From an uncultured Lachnospiraceae bacterium (lineage in GTDB: Bacteria > Bacillota > Clostridia > Lachnospirales > Lachnospiraceae): 64,000 nt of DNA. Below the pieces are notes generated by a model. That model was not told where the DNA came from, searched no databases, and was given only the letters and a program-made list of their open reading frames with translations. The stretch covers positions 1 through 64,000 of the forward strand of contig CANCYR010000012.1 in the NCBI GenBank assembly GCA_947382355.1, written 5' to 3'. Shown piece after piece: positions 35,618-44,031 of this stretch. Numbering within the stretch: the stretch's first letter is position 1; each line of letters begins with the position of its first letter. The position numbers and the translations under genes are program-made.

Positions 35618-36466
35618 TCACTCAAAGCTCCTTCCTGTTAATTCCATAAATACAGTTTCTAAATTTGGCTCCGTAGAATGAATTGCTTCCACAACTCCTT
35701 CCCTCAGGCAGTCATATACCCGCTTAGCTCCCTCACAATTATTTTCAAGTAAAATCTGTCTGCCGTCTTTTAAGGAAAGGCATATTTTATTCTGATGATT
35801 GTATCTTTTGCAAATTTCTTTTGGATTTCCATATTCCACTATGCTCCCTTCAAAAAGCAGCGCAATATGGTCACACAGCTTTTCTGCCTCCTCCATATTA
35901 TGGGTAGTCAAAAAGACTGTCGTTCCCTTTTCTTTCTGTTTTTGTATCAGCTTATGGATTTCCCTTGCGTTAGCCGGGTCTAATCCACTTGTCGGCTCGT
36001 CCAGAAAAAGAATTTCCGGCTCATTCATCATTGCCCTTGCCAAAACCAGCCTCTGTTTCATTCCTTTTGACAGCTTCTGCACCGGCCTGTTCTTTGTTTC
36101 CCACAAACCGACCCTTTTTAATGCCTCTTTGGGCTTTTCCACAGATAAGCCATAGATTCTGGCAAACAACAGCAGATTATCATAGCAGCTGAGCCTTTCA
36201 TATACTCCGGTATTATCTAACATCATGCCAATCCTGCTGTATTCCCTGTCAGTCAGTTTTCTTGTATCCGTGCCCAAAAGCTTTGCTTCACCTTCCGTCT
36301 GTGGAAGCTGTCCTGTGAGAATCTTAATCAATGTGGTCTTTCCTGCGCCGGAAGGACCTAACAGGCCAAAAATTTCTCCTTCTTCTATCTGAATTCCAAT
36401 TCCGTTTAATACCCTGTGGTCGTCAAACTCTCTTACTATATTCTTTATAGAAATCCTGCTATTCAT
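35618..36466 (-). CDS. ABC transporter ATP-binding protein (module 1)
   Basis: This 282-residue ATPase has Walker A GPSGAGKTT near residue 38, signature LSKGMKQR near 130, Walker B ILFLDEPTSGLD near 150 and the H-loop TTHNMEE. The short C-terminal domain typical of ABC-2 drug exporters is present. The start overlaps the DUF3021 gene by 8 bases and the permease starts one base after its stop, so the module is one transcript. Confidence 0.92.
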   Translation of the reverse strand: MNSRISIKNIVREFDDHRVLNGIGIQIEEGEIFGLLGPSGAGKTTLIKILTGQLPQTEGEAKLLGTDTRKLTDREYSRIGMMLDNTGVYERLSCYDNLLLFARIYGLSVEKPKEALKRVGLWETKNRPVQKLSKGMKQRLVLARAMMNEPEILFLDEPTSGLDPANAREIHKLIQKQKEKGTTVFLTTHNMEEAEKLCDHIALLFEGSIVEYGNPKEICKRYNHQNKICLSLKDGRQILLENNCEGAKRVYDCLREGVVEAIHSTEPNLETVFMELTGRSFE

Positions 36467-36947
36467 TTTTTTCCTCCTCCCATTGCTTTCTAAGCCTTTT
36501 CAGCCCTTCTTCCATTTTTTTGTTTTCCATCTTCTCCCTTAAAGTCATAATCATCACACTTACGACTGACGAAATGCCAAAACAAATAAAAAATCCCGCC
36601 CATGAATCCCACATATTTACAGGGAACCATTGAAAAGAAAATATATAACATGCACAAATGATTATTATGGTAAGAAACATACCGGCTGTCCTGACTGCAA
36701 TGGAGCCCCTTTTTATTAGAACATCACTAAAAAACAGATAACGTGCCAAGGTTATCAACACCGCCAATGTGAGAAACTGAGCCATCAGTTCCACCGGAAT
36801 CCCTTTTTTCCCCAATGCAAACATAGTAGAAAACTCTTTTGCCTCTTCTCCAAATATAACTGTAAAAAGCATCATACATATCATGCAAAATCCAAAGGTG
36901 ATAAACACCATACCGGCAAAATCAAAAATATTCTTCTTGTCTTCCAT
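36459..36947 (-). CDS. DUF3021-type membrane protein (module 1)
   Basis: This 162-residue protein has four hydrophobic segments and a charged C-terminal coil (REKMENKKMEEGLKRLRKQ). DUF3021 proteins are known almost only beside LytTR regulators and are thought to inhibit them. Here it lies one base after the LytTR gene and overlaps the ATPase gene. The inhibitory role is inference from known neighbour pairs. Confidence 0.75.
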   Translation of the reverse strand: MEDKKNIFDFAGMVFITFGFCMICMMLFTVIFGEEAKEFSTMFALGKKGIPVELMAQFLTLAVLITLARYLFFSDVLIKRGSIAVRTAGMFLTIIIICACYIFSFQWFPVNMWDSWAGFFICFGISSVVSVMIMTLREKMENKKMEEGLKRLRKQWEEEKNE

Positions 36948-36948
36948 T

Positions 36949-37389
36949 TTATTTAACCCCCAGTCTTTGTTTTACATATTCTGCATATTGTCTGGAAACA
37001 ATCAGCTGTTCCTGATTGATGAGCGTTACCCTGATACGCCTGTCGAAATCAGCCTTTAAGGATACAATTTTTCTGAAATTTATAATACAGGATTTGCTGG
37101 CGCGAAAGAAATCCGCCTTGGTTAACTGCTCTTCCAGCTCATAAAGCTTCAAGTTCGTTTCATATACGGAATCCATTGTATAAATAAAAGTTTTCTTGTC
37201 CACAGTATCAATATAGAGCACCTTATCTGCATCAATCAGATAGGTTTCCCCCCCTTTTGTTCCCGTCAGCTTTTTGTCCATCATGCGAAGCATGGAAATA
37301 ATTTTTTCGATTTCCGGAGTCAGACAATTACAGGAAATTGTTATCTCTGTTTCCTTAATCTGTTTTCCTGAATGAATGGTTATCTTCAA
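36949..37389 (-). CDS. LytTR-domain transcriptional regulator (module 1)
   Basis: This 146-residue protein has an N-terminal arm and a C-terminal LytTR DNA-binding domain (KVLYIDTVDKKTFIYT, ADFFRASKSCIINFRKIVS, LIVSRQYAEYVKQRLG). No receiver domain is present. The start is TTG at 37389, 8 bases after GGAG. Two GGCAAC motifs 21 bases apart lie upstream of its promoter, the two-turn spacing LytTR proteins favour, so it probably controls its own operon. Confidence 0.88.
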   Translation of the reverse strand: MKITIHSGKQIKETEITISCNCLTPEIEKIISMLRMMDKKLTGTKGGETYLIDADKVLYIDTVDKKTFIYTMDSVYETNLKLYELEEQLTKADFFRASKSCIINFRKIVSLKADFDRRIRVTLINQEQLIVSRQYAEYVKQRLGVK

Positions 37390-37418
37390 ATTTTCTTCTC
37401 CTCTCCTTGCTGCCTGTC

Positions 37419-37493
37419 ATTATATATAACAGAGCATAAGCTTTTTCACAAGTCTCCTCTTCCTTTGTTGCCATTTTTTTCTTCTAAGTTGCC
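37419..37493 (-). promoter_or_regulatory. Promoter and candidate LytTR sites of module 1
   Basis: On the minus strand TTGTGA (37446-37451) and TATATA, with TATAAT close by (37419-37424), form a promoter. Upstream, GGCAAC occurs at 37488-37493 and 37467-37472, exactly 21 bases apart, as direct repeats. The first is followed by TTAG, giving a GCAACTTA motif also found before module 2. Confidence 0.5.
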
Positions 37494-37574
37494 GTATGTT
37501 CTGACTTTCATTTTTTCTCTTTACATGCTAAAATAATTTTAATAAAAATCTACCAAAGACAGGGAGCATGAACC

Positions 37575-38447
37575 ATGAACATTAAAAATATGATATTTTC
37601 ATTCAGAAAAAGCTTTCTTCATTTTGTCCATTTATTAAAAAACAGAAAGTATGAAAAAATCTATCAGATAAGCCGTTATTATTTTATGGATCAGGTCATA
37701 AGGAGGATCTTTATTGCAGCCACAATAGCAGACGGAAGGCTTCGCCCTCCTAAACATTTACATACCTGTCCCTCCTGTGAAAAGAGCTTTCCCTATTTTT
37801 ATCCTATTACCTCAGGAAGTCATTTCATTTTCCATTCTCAATGTCCATATTGTAAAAGCTATGAACGCCACAGGGCACAATGGCTTTATTACAACAGAGA
37901 AACAGATATATTTCATCCAAAGCATCCCATAGCTATTTTACATTGTTCACCGGAACAGTTATTTTATAAACAGTTAAAAAATATAAATTTCATAGATTAT
38001 TATCCCATTGATAAATGGACAGGATACACAATCTGCGGTGAACGTATGAGAGACTATGCGGATATAACCAAACTTCCATATGAAGATAATAAATTTGATT
38101 ATATTTTATGCAATCATGTTTTAGAGCACATTCCCGATGAACAGCTTGCCCTTTCTGAATTGAAACGGGTATTAAAGCCGGAAGGAGTAGCATTTCTCAA
38201 TGTACCCATTGATCAAACCCTTACAGAGACTCTGGAGAATCCTGCATATAATACCGATGCCCTTCGTCTGAAGTATTACGGCCAGTGCGACCACGTCCGA
38301 AAATATGGCCTTGATTATGAAAAGCATTTGGAAAAAGCAGGTTTTCATGTGACCAGCATCATTGTCAGGAATTATTTTTCAAAAAAAGCAATTTATGAAT
38401 ATGGACTGACCCCTGACGAACTGATTTATTCCTGTAGAAAAAACTGA
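37575..38447 (+). CDS. SAM-dependent methyltransferase with zinc-ribbon-like segment
   Basis: This 290-residue protein has an N-terminal basic, aromatic region and a CPSC/CPYC pair (about residues 66-93) that could bind zinc. A Methyltransf_11-type domain follows. There NKFDYILCNHVLEHIPDEQ and LKRVLKPEGVAFLNVPI are typical, but the usual glycine-rich motif I is weak (AILHCSPEQLFYKQL). Similar proteins occur near glycan-biosynthesis genes, but none lie here. The substrate is unknown. A plus-strand terminator follows. Confidence 0.75.
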   Translation: MNIKNMIFSFRKSFLHFVHLLKNRKYEKIYQISRYYFMDQVIRRIFIAATIADGRLRPPKHLHTCPSCEKSFPYFYPITSGSHFIFHSQCPYCKSYERHRAQWLYYNRETDIFHPKHPIAILHCSPEQLFYKQLKNINFIDYYPIDKWTGYTICGERMRDYADITKLPYEDNKFDYILCNHVLEHIPDEQLALSELKRVLKPEGVAFLNVPIDQTLTETLENPAYNTDALRLKYYGQCDHVRKYGLDYEKHLEKAGFHVTSIIVRNYFSKKAIYEYGLTPDELIYSCRKN

Positions 38448-38481
38448 TAAAAATTATTGTTCTCTATTTTTAAGTAAACAA

Positions 38482-38523
38482 AAAAGAAGTCTGCCATATG
38501 CTTTAACATGGCAGACTTCTTTT
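38482..38523. terminator. Bidirectional terminator
   Basis: A 16-bp stem AAAAGAAGTCTGCCAT/ATGGCAGACTTCTTTT (38482-38497 with 38508-38523) lies between the converging methyltransferase gene and the Ig-like protein gene. A- and T-rich flanks allow use from both sides. Confidence 0.9.
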
Positions 38524-38534
38524 ACTTGTTGCAC

Positions 38535-39290
38535 TCAATCATCGTCATCTTCATAATATTTACAATGTCCATCTCTATCGGGATATTTACAATCCTCATC
38601 TTCATCAGGATAATTATAATCCTCATCTTCGTCCGTATCAGCAATTACCTTAACTGTAAACGTTACCTTTTGCTTCGTTCTGATGTTTTGGCAAGTCACC
38701 TGAGTTGTGCCTACACGCCTTGCTTTTAATTCTATTTCATTATCATAAATATCATCATCGTCAAATTTTACAATCCTTTTATCTTTAATATACCATTTCA
38801 AATGGCTGTCTCTGACGCCCCGTGACTTTTTTACTTCCAGTTCAAAGCTGTCCCCCACTTCTACCACCCGGGTCTTTTTTCCTTTACGTTTTATGCTGCC
38901 GGACGGCTTTTTAGAAGCCTTAACAGTTATGGTGGCGTAAGTTTTCTTATTAGTTCCCCTGATTCGGCAGCAGATTCTGGCTTTTCCGGCCTTTATTGCC
39001 CGAAACTCCATATCGTCTCCATCGTAATCATTATCTTCATCATCAAATCGCACCACATTTTTTCCGCTGACAACAGACCAGACCAGTTCATCCTCATCTG
39101 CATCAAAAGGGGTAGTCCTTACACTTAATTGAAAAGTTTCTCCAACTGCTACCGTCATCTTGCTGACTTTCATCTTAACCTTCCGCGGCATTGCGTCTGC
39201 CCTTGCCTGAATGACAAACATTCCGGAAAGAAGAAACACCATACAGAAAAAAGCAGTTATTTTTATTGTTGCAATTTTTACATTTTTCAT
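38535..39290 (-). CDS. Secreted Ig-like (BIG2) protein with acidic repeat tail
   Basis: This 251-residue protein has a signal peptide (residues 1-31) followed by two bacterial Ig-like domains, each with a V-x-V-G-x-x-F-x-L pattern (VAVGETFQLSV near 47, VEVGDSFELEV near 144). The C-terminal tail of about 30 residues consists of short Asp/Glu/Tyr repeats (DEDEDYNYP, DEDEDCKYP, DRDGHCKYY). Asp-rich stretches also interrupt both domains. It may bind calcium or cell-wall polymers. I see no anchor motif. The function is unknown. Confidence 0.75.
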   Translation of the reverse strand: MKNVKIATIKITAFFCMVFLLSGMFVIQARADAMPRKVKMKVSKMTVAVGETFQLSVRTTPFDADEDELVWSVVSGKNVVRFDDEDNDYDGDDMEFRAIKAGKARICCRIRGTNKKTYATITVKASKKPSGSIKRKGKKTRVVEVGDSFELEVKKSRGVRDSHLKWYIKDKRIVKFDDDDIYDNEIELKARRVGTTQVTCQNIRTKQKVTFTVKVIADTDEDEDYNYPDEDEDCKYPDRDGHCKYYEDDDD

Positions 39291-39359
39291 AAGCTCTCTC
39301 CTTTTCTACCTGACATCCATTTTAAAAGCATCTTTTCCTGTAAAAAGCTTTCTATGATT

Positions 39360-39388
39360 ATTATATAAGAAGAAAGAAAAATTGTCCA
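39360..39388 (-). promoter_or_regulatory. Promoter of the Ig-like protein gene
   Basis: TGGACA (39383-39388) and TATAAT (39360-39365) stand 17 bases apart on the minus strand, about 70 bases ahead of the start codon. Confidence 0.65.
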
Positions 39389-39397
39389 GTAATATTA

Positions 39398-40168
39398 TTA
39401 CCTTATTACTCTTTTATTCTTATAAGAAGCAAACAATAACAGAATACCGGATACCGCTCCAAGGAATAAAAAGGACTGTATAAGAGGCCCGAAATTATAG
39501 CTTCCCCCCTGCCAGAAGTCGATAAAATCATTAGCAATATAAGTCATGGGAAGAGTGTATGCTACTGCCTGCAAAGCCTTTGGAAGCTGGTCCGTGCTCA
39601 CTCCCATCATGCCGCATACAATCATAGTCAAAAAATACAATGCCATGGAAACAAAAAATGTAGGACCGAACTTTTTCAAAATATTGGTTATGGCATGTGA
39701 CAGAATAAAAAAGATAACAGCCAGCAGATACAGGCAGCCTGTCAGACAGAGCAGGGATAAAAATGCCGGTTTTTGTATATCAATTAAATTTGTAACCGCA
39801 ATTGCAAAAATTCCCAATGCGCCCGTAAGAAAAATAAGCTGGGCAATGACCTTTGCCAGTATGACGCTTTTTTCCTTGTATCCAAACAGGCGCATTCTCA
39901 AGGGAACTCCTTTTTCCACCTCCTGGGAATAATTTGACGGATATCCGATTAAAATAATTGCCATAGGACAGATCATGCTCATACTGATTATAATCGATGT
40001 AACCACTTCCCCCCGAATTGCTTCCGGCACCTGGCTTCCTACTGATTTAGAAAGTATAAGAGACATCAGTATGGGAAATACGATTCCAAAAAAGTGGGTA
40101 AAGAAGTTTCCGCTTATATTCCGGATTTCATATAATATCAGATTTAAATTACATTTCTTTTCTTTCAT
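39398..40168 (-). CDS. ABC-2 type transporter permease
   Basis: This 256-residue protein has six hydrophobic segments, with SQEVEKGVPLRMRLFGYKEK in the first cytoplasmic loop, the coupling region of ABC-2 permeases. It overlaps the ATPase gene by 4 bases (ATGA) and forms a two-gene exporter with it. The neighbouring two-component system probably regulates it. Confidence 0.85.
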   Translation of the reverse strand: MKEKKCNLNLILYEIRNISGNFFTHFFGIVFPILMSLILSKSVGSQVPEAIRGEVVTSIIISMSMICPMAIILIGYPSNYSQEVEKGVPLRMRLFGYKEKSVILAKVIAQLIFLTGALGIFAIAVTNLIDIQKPAFLSLLCLTGCLYLLAVIFFILSHAITNILKKFGPTFFVSMALYFLTMIVCGMMGVSTDQLPKALQAVAYTLPMTYIANDFIDFWQGGSYNFGPLIQSFLFLGAVSGILLLFASYKNKRVIR

Positions 40169-41052
40169 GACTGCTGTCCTCCCTTTTGGCTTTTATAAAA
40201 CTGTTCCTTTGCATTTATGGACATGATTTCAATATCGCTGCTGCTTCTTTTAAAATTCACATTATGTTCCACCAGTAAAGCGATTAATCTCTTTTCCTCC
40301 TCCTGATTGCGGCAGGACAGAGCAAGCAAATGTGCCGGCGCCTTTATTCTGGAAAATTCCTTTGTCAGCATTTCATTCTCTTTTTTATTATCCAGAATAA
40401 ATATGGCATTGCCGCAAAATTCCCGAAACAACTCTTCCTTTTTCCCGAATGCCACTACTTTTCCTTGTTCTAAAATTAAAAGCTTGTCTGCAAGCTGCTC
40501 CAGCTCTTCATAATAGTGGGACACGATAAAAAGTGTGTTGTCCTTATTCTCATACCATTCCCCCAGCTTTTCCATAAGCCTCTGCCTTGTTTCAAAATCC
40601 AGCCCGGAGGTAACCTCATCATAAAAAGTAAGAGCCGCGTTTTGGAGCATCACCATAATAATCGTAAACCTTTGCTTCTGTCCTCCCGATAATGCCGTAT
40701 ATTTTTTAGACAGACACTGCTCAAAATCAAAAAATGCAATCAACTCCTGCAGCTTTTGATTTTTTTTGATTTTCGTATCTACCATGGCTTCCATAATGTA
40801 CTTTACCGGCATTGTAGACACATACTCGTTAAACTGCATATGTGCCGCCATTTCTTCCGGCTTTAAACTGGTACGGATACTTCCCGTATAGTCAGTCAGG
40901 CCTAAAATCGATTTTACAAGGGTACTTTTTCCGGCGCCGTTTGAACCGATTACCCCGATTCTCTCCCCTTCTGAAAAAACAAGGGGACTGTCAATCCTGA
41001 GGGCTGTCTGCTTTCCGTACTGCACCTTCAAATTATCAATAGTCAATAACAT
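40165..41052 (-). CDS. ABC transporter ATP-binding protein
   Basis: This 295-residue ATPase has Walker A GSNGAGKST near residue 36, signature LSGGQKQR near 122, Walker B LTFYDEVTSGLD near 141 and the H-loop SHYYEEL. In Walker B the usual Asp-Glu-Pro is Asp-Glu-Val, an uncommon change. A C-terminal region of about 70 residues follows. A regulator-binding site with two 11-bp repeats and a -10 box lies just upstream (41098-41130). Confidence 0.9.
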   Translation of the reverse strand: MLLTIDNLKVQYGKQTALRIDSPLVFSEGERIGVIGSNGAGKSTLVKSILGLTDYTGSIRTSLKPEEMAAHMQFNEYVSTMPVKYIMEAMVDTKIKKNQKLQELIAFFDFEQCLSKKYTALSGGQKQRFTIIMVMLQNAALTFYDEVTSGLDFETRQRLMEKLGEWYENKDNTLFIVSHYYEELEQLADKLLILEQGKVVAFGKKEELFREFCGNAIFILDNKKENEMLTKEFSRIKAPAHLLALSCRNQEEEKRLIALLVEHNVNFKRSSSDIEIMSINAKEQFYKSQKGGQQS

Positions 41053-41097
41053 ATTCTGCTGCTTCCTTTCTTAGCAAATTCTTTTTTCCATGAAATT

Positions 41098-41130
41098 ATC
41101 ATAACAGCTTCATATGAATTTCAAATGAAT
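41098..41130 (-). promoter_or_regulatory. Promoter with tandem 11-bp operator for the ABC exporter
   Basis: On the plus strand TTCATATGAAT and TTCAAATGAAT stand in tandem (41109-41130). The -10 box TATGAT on the minus strand is at 41098-41103. No good -35 box exists, so an activator in the -35 position is expected. The same layout precedes the response regulator gene itself (43472-43504). Confidence 0.65.
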
Positions 41131-41166
41131 ATCCCGTGTGGATATGATAAAGATAACGGTTCGGCT

Positions 41167-42765
41167 TCAACTTTCCTCCGCCGGAAACATAAGCTCTGCC
41201 AGAACTCCTTTTTCCTGATTGGAAATACGAAACCTTCCGCCTAAAAGCCTGTTATAGTAAGATACCAGGTACAGGCCCAGCCCCTTGCCCTTCTGTTTTG
41301 TATTGCTGCTTACAAAAGGCTCGCAAATATCAGGAAGAAGCTCTTCTTCGATATGCGCTCCATAATTTTCCACGCGAAAGGTATTGTCCGAAAGGCTTAT
41401 ACAGATTTTTTCCCCTTCCGGAGTATACTGCACCCCGTTGGAAATCAGATTATCAATTATCTTTTTAAATATTTCCCTGTCCGTATACAGTCTGCCATCA
41501 CCCTGTATTTCTATGGAAAGCTTTTTCTCCGCTGCCTGTACCCAGTAAGCGCCTGCCGCCTCCTCTGTAATCTCTTTAAGGGAAACAGGTTCTATACTTA
41601 AATTATCCGCACAATGGTTTAAGTACAAAATATCCTCAACGATTTTTTGCATGGACCAGAGCTGTTCCTTGACCTTGGGCAGATATTCCTGAGTATCCTT
41701 AAATTTCCCCACCTGATTCATCATACCTTCCACTAAAAGCAGCGCAGCCGCAACAGGGGTCTTTAACTGATGGGAAGATGCTCTTAAAAAAACCTCCTGC
41801 CTTTTATTTTCCTCTTCTAACATGCGGTTCTTTTCTTCCAGTTCCAAAAGATTCTGCCGGAGCTTTTCATACAATTCATTTAATGTGCTTCCCAATGCTC
41901 CTATTTCATCATTGCTCTTTGGCACAAAGGGGGCTATTTGAAAGCCCTCTGCCGCTTTTGCCTGCTCTGCATAGCCTGCAAGGCGGATAATCGGATTGAC
42001 GATTCTTCTGGAAAATGCTCTGGAAGCCAAAAGCACCAGAAAAAACACAAGAGCCACAATCATAGGAAGGCTTCCCAAAAGTACCGGCAATAAATCATTC
42101 ATCTGGGGAGACATGACCGGAAGGACAGAAATCACAAGGGAATCCTCTGTTTTTCCCATTGCCACATAGTTTATAAAAACATTGTTCCCGTCTGAAATGC
42201 CATTTTCATAAACAATCATGGAATCGGAAAGTATATGGAGCTTTCCGTATTCTCCTTTGTAAACATTCTCATACAGATTCTCAGCAGCTTGTGTATTCAG
42301 CTTTATTTCCAGAGGAAAATCCTCTGCCCCGGAGCCTTCTGCCAGTAATTTCTCTTTTATCACATTCCATGCGTTCATCAGCTCATTTTCAGACAATCCT
42401 CCTTCCATTTCCTTCCACCCTTTGGGACTATCTGTATATTTTCGAAAATCCTCCAGAACTTCCTTTAATTCTTCATCCTTTATTTGTATCGATACCTGAA
42501 AGAACTTGCCTGCTGCATAAATCTCATCTCCCCGGTCCGGTATTTCCACGGAAAAGGTTCCGGATGGATTTTTTACCGTAAGCTCCTTATAGCTCTTTGT
42601 CTTCATATACCCTTCCTGAATGGCTGCAATGGAGTTTAAGTTATCCTTTTTTACATGATCCACGTAAAGGGAAGGCAGCATAAATGCAAAATATCCTGCC
42701 ACAAGGGAAACCATAATAACGGAAAGCGCTATGCTGTATAGAAACGTTTTTTTTGACAATCCCAT
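41167..42765 (-). CDS. Sensor histidine kinase
   Basis: This 532-residue kinase has two membrane helices (about residues 9-32 and 225-248) flanking an extracytoplasmic sensor of about 190 residues. A HAMP domain follows, then the phospho-acceptor His332 in RASSHQLKTP and a catalytic domain with DNLISNGVQYTPEG (N box) and GKGLGLYLVSYYNRLLGG (G2). G1 is divergent (ENYGAHIEEE). The long sensor suggests an extracellular ligand. It starts 3 bases after the regulator gene and the exporter genes follow. Confidence 0.92.
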   Translation of the reverse strand: MGLSKKTFLYSIALSVIMVSLVAGYFAFMLPSLYVDHVKKDNLNSIAAIQEGYMKTKSYKELTVKNPSGTFSVEIPDRGDEIYAAGKFFQVSIQIKDEELKEVLEDFRKYTDSPKGWKEMEGGLSENELMNAWNVIKEKLLAEGSGAEDFPLEIKLNTQAAENLYENVYKGEYGKLHILSDSMIVYENGISDGNNVFINYVAMGKTEDSLVISVLPVMSPQMNDLLPVLLGSLPMIVALVFFLVLLASRAFSRRIVNPIIRLAGYAEQAKAAEGFQIAPFVPKSNDEIGALGSTLNELYEKLRQNLLELEEKNRMLEEENKRQEVFLRASSHQLKTPVAAALLLVEGMMNQVGKFKDTQEYLPKVKEQLWSMQKIVEDILYLNHCADNLSIEPVSLKEITEEAAGAYWVQAAEKKLSIEIQGDGRLYTDREIFKKIIDNLISNGVQYTPEGEKICISLSDNTFRVENYGAHIEEELLPDICEPFVSSNTKQKGKGLGLYLVSYYNRLLGGRFRISNQEKGVLAELMFPAEES

Positions 42766-42768
42766 GGA

Positions 42769-43431
42769 TTATACCTCCCCGTTGAACTGATAACCGATTC
42801 CGATAATGGTTTTAATATAGTTTTGGGGAAGCTTTTTTCTTAAGTTTTTTACATGGGCATCGATTATCCGGTCATTTCCGATATAATCCTCATTAAAAAT
42901 CCTCAGTATAAGCTGTTCTCTTGTAAATGCCCGGTTAGGTTCCTTTTTCAGAGTCTGCAGCAACAGAAACTCGCTCAAAGTAAGGGGAAGCAATTCCCCG
43001 TCATAAAATGCCTGATAAGAATCCTCCTGAATATACAGCCCCTTTTCCTTTTCTTTCTTCCCTTCCGTTCTCTTTACCCGCCTTAGAATCGTCTCCATCC
43101 GCTTCAAAAGAATAATGGGGGAAACCGGCTTAATCACATAATCATCTGCATAAAGATTAAACGCCTGCACCTGCGTCTTTTCATCCCCCAATGCAGTCAG
43201 CATAATGGTAGCCGTTTCCGGCCTGTTCTCCCTGATAAAAGAAAGAACCTCCAGCCCGCTTATTTTGGGAACCATAATATCCAAAACCGCCATGTCAAAC
43301 TTCCTTTCCGCAAGAAGCTTAAGAGCCTGTTCCCCATCGCTTACCGCAGTTACCTGATACCCCTGCATCTTCATATATTCCGCCAGAACCTCCTGTATGG
43401 TAGGCTCATCCTCCAAAAATAAAATCTCCAT
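42769..43431 (-). CDS. OmpR-family response regulator
   Basis: This 220-residue regulator has an acidic pocket (LEDEP), Asp51 in DMAVLDIMVP and Lys in DDYVIKPVSP, and a winged-helix C terminus (LTLSEFLLLQTLKKEPNRAF, then IDAHVKNLRKKLP). It probably binds the tandem 11-bp repeats before its own gene and before the ABC ATPase gene, a feed-forward, autoregulated layout. Confidence 0.93.
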   Translation of the reverse strand: MEILFLEDEPTIQEVLAEYMKMQGYQVTAVSDGEQALKLLAERKFDMAVLDIMVPKISGLEVLSFIRENRPETATIMLTALGDEKTQVQAFNLYADDYVIKPVSPIILLKRMETILRRVKRTEGKKEKEKGLYIQEDSYQAFYDGELLPLTLSEFLLLQTLKKEPNRAFTREQLILRIFNEDYIGNDRIIDAHVKNLRKKLPQNYIKTIIGIGYQFNGEV

Positions 43432-43471
43432 ATTTTATTTTCTCCTGTCCTTGTGTCCTTTTATTCTTTTC

Positions 43472-43504
43472 AGTATAGCACAGGCATATGAATTTGGAAT
43501 GAAG
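43472..43504 (-). promoter_or_regulatory. Promoter with tandem 11-bp operator for the two-component genes
   Basis: On the plus strand GGCATATGAAT and TTGGAATGAAG stand in tandem (43483-43504). The -10 box TATACT on the minus strand is at 43472-43477. Seventeen bases, beginning AATTCATATG, separate it from the weak -35 position, exactly as in the exporter promoter. Confidence 0.65.
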
Positions 43505-43515
43505 ATTCAAAACTG

Positions 43516-44031
43516 TTACCGCACTAATTCTTTTTCATAACACCACCAGTTCTCTCCATAAAGGTTAGATTCTCCTTTTTTCTCAAAATTCAGTTTTGCA
43601 TAAGAACGAAGCGCCCTCACATTTGTTTTGCTCACAAGAAAATGCACGCTTTTATAATTTCTTTTTTTCAATTCCTCCATAACACTTTGCAGCATAAATC
43701 TTGCAAGCCCCTGATTCTGATAATCGTCTTTTATTGCCAGCCTTGCAAGCTCCGCCGCCGGCTTTAAGCTGTCAGACCAGCATTCCAGCCGCTCCACTTC
43801 ACTATCATCATCTATGGATATTGCGCCTATGATTTCATTCTTTTCATTTCTGATAACAAAAATCGCCTGCCTCTTAAAATCATTTTCCAAAATCTCTTCA
43901 TTGGGATAATCCATTGTCCATGTGCAGCCTTTAGTTCCGATCATGGAACGATACAGGGACAGTATTGCCTGTTTATCCTTTAAATCCGGCTGTAAGAATG
44001 TTATTTTTTTCATAAGTATGTCTTTCTCCAT
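43516..44031 (-). CDS. GNAT family N-acetyltransferase
   Basis: This 171-residue protein has the acetyl-CoA-binding core ELARLAIKDDYQNQGLARFML (motif A with Q-x-x-G-x-A) near residue 95, and NVRALRSYAKLNFEKKGE near the end. It acetylates an amine on an unknown target. The ATG at 44031 follows GGAGGAG by 4 bases, which puts the first 59 bases inside the diguanylate cyclase gene. The two are therefore probably co-expressed. Confidence 0.85.
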   Translation of the reverse strand: MEKDILMKKITFLQPDLKDKQAILSLYRSMIGTKGCTWTMDYPNEEILENDFKRQAIFVIRNEKNEIIGAISIDDDSEVERLECWSDSLKPAAELARLAIKDDYQNQGLARFMLQSVMEELKKRNYKSVHFLVSKTNVRALRSYAKLNFEKKGESNLYGENWWCYEKELVR

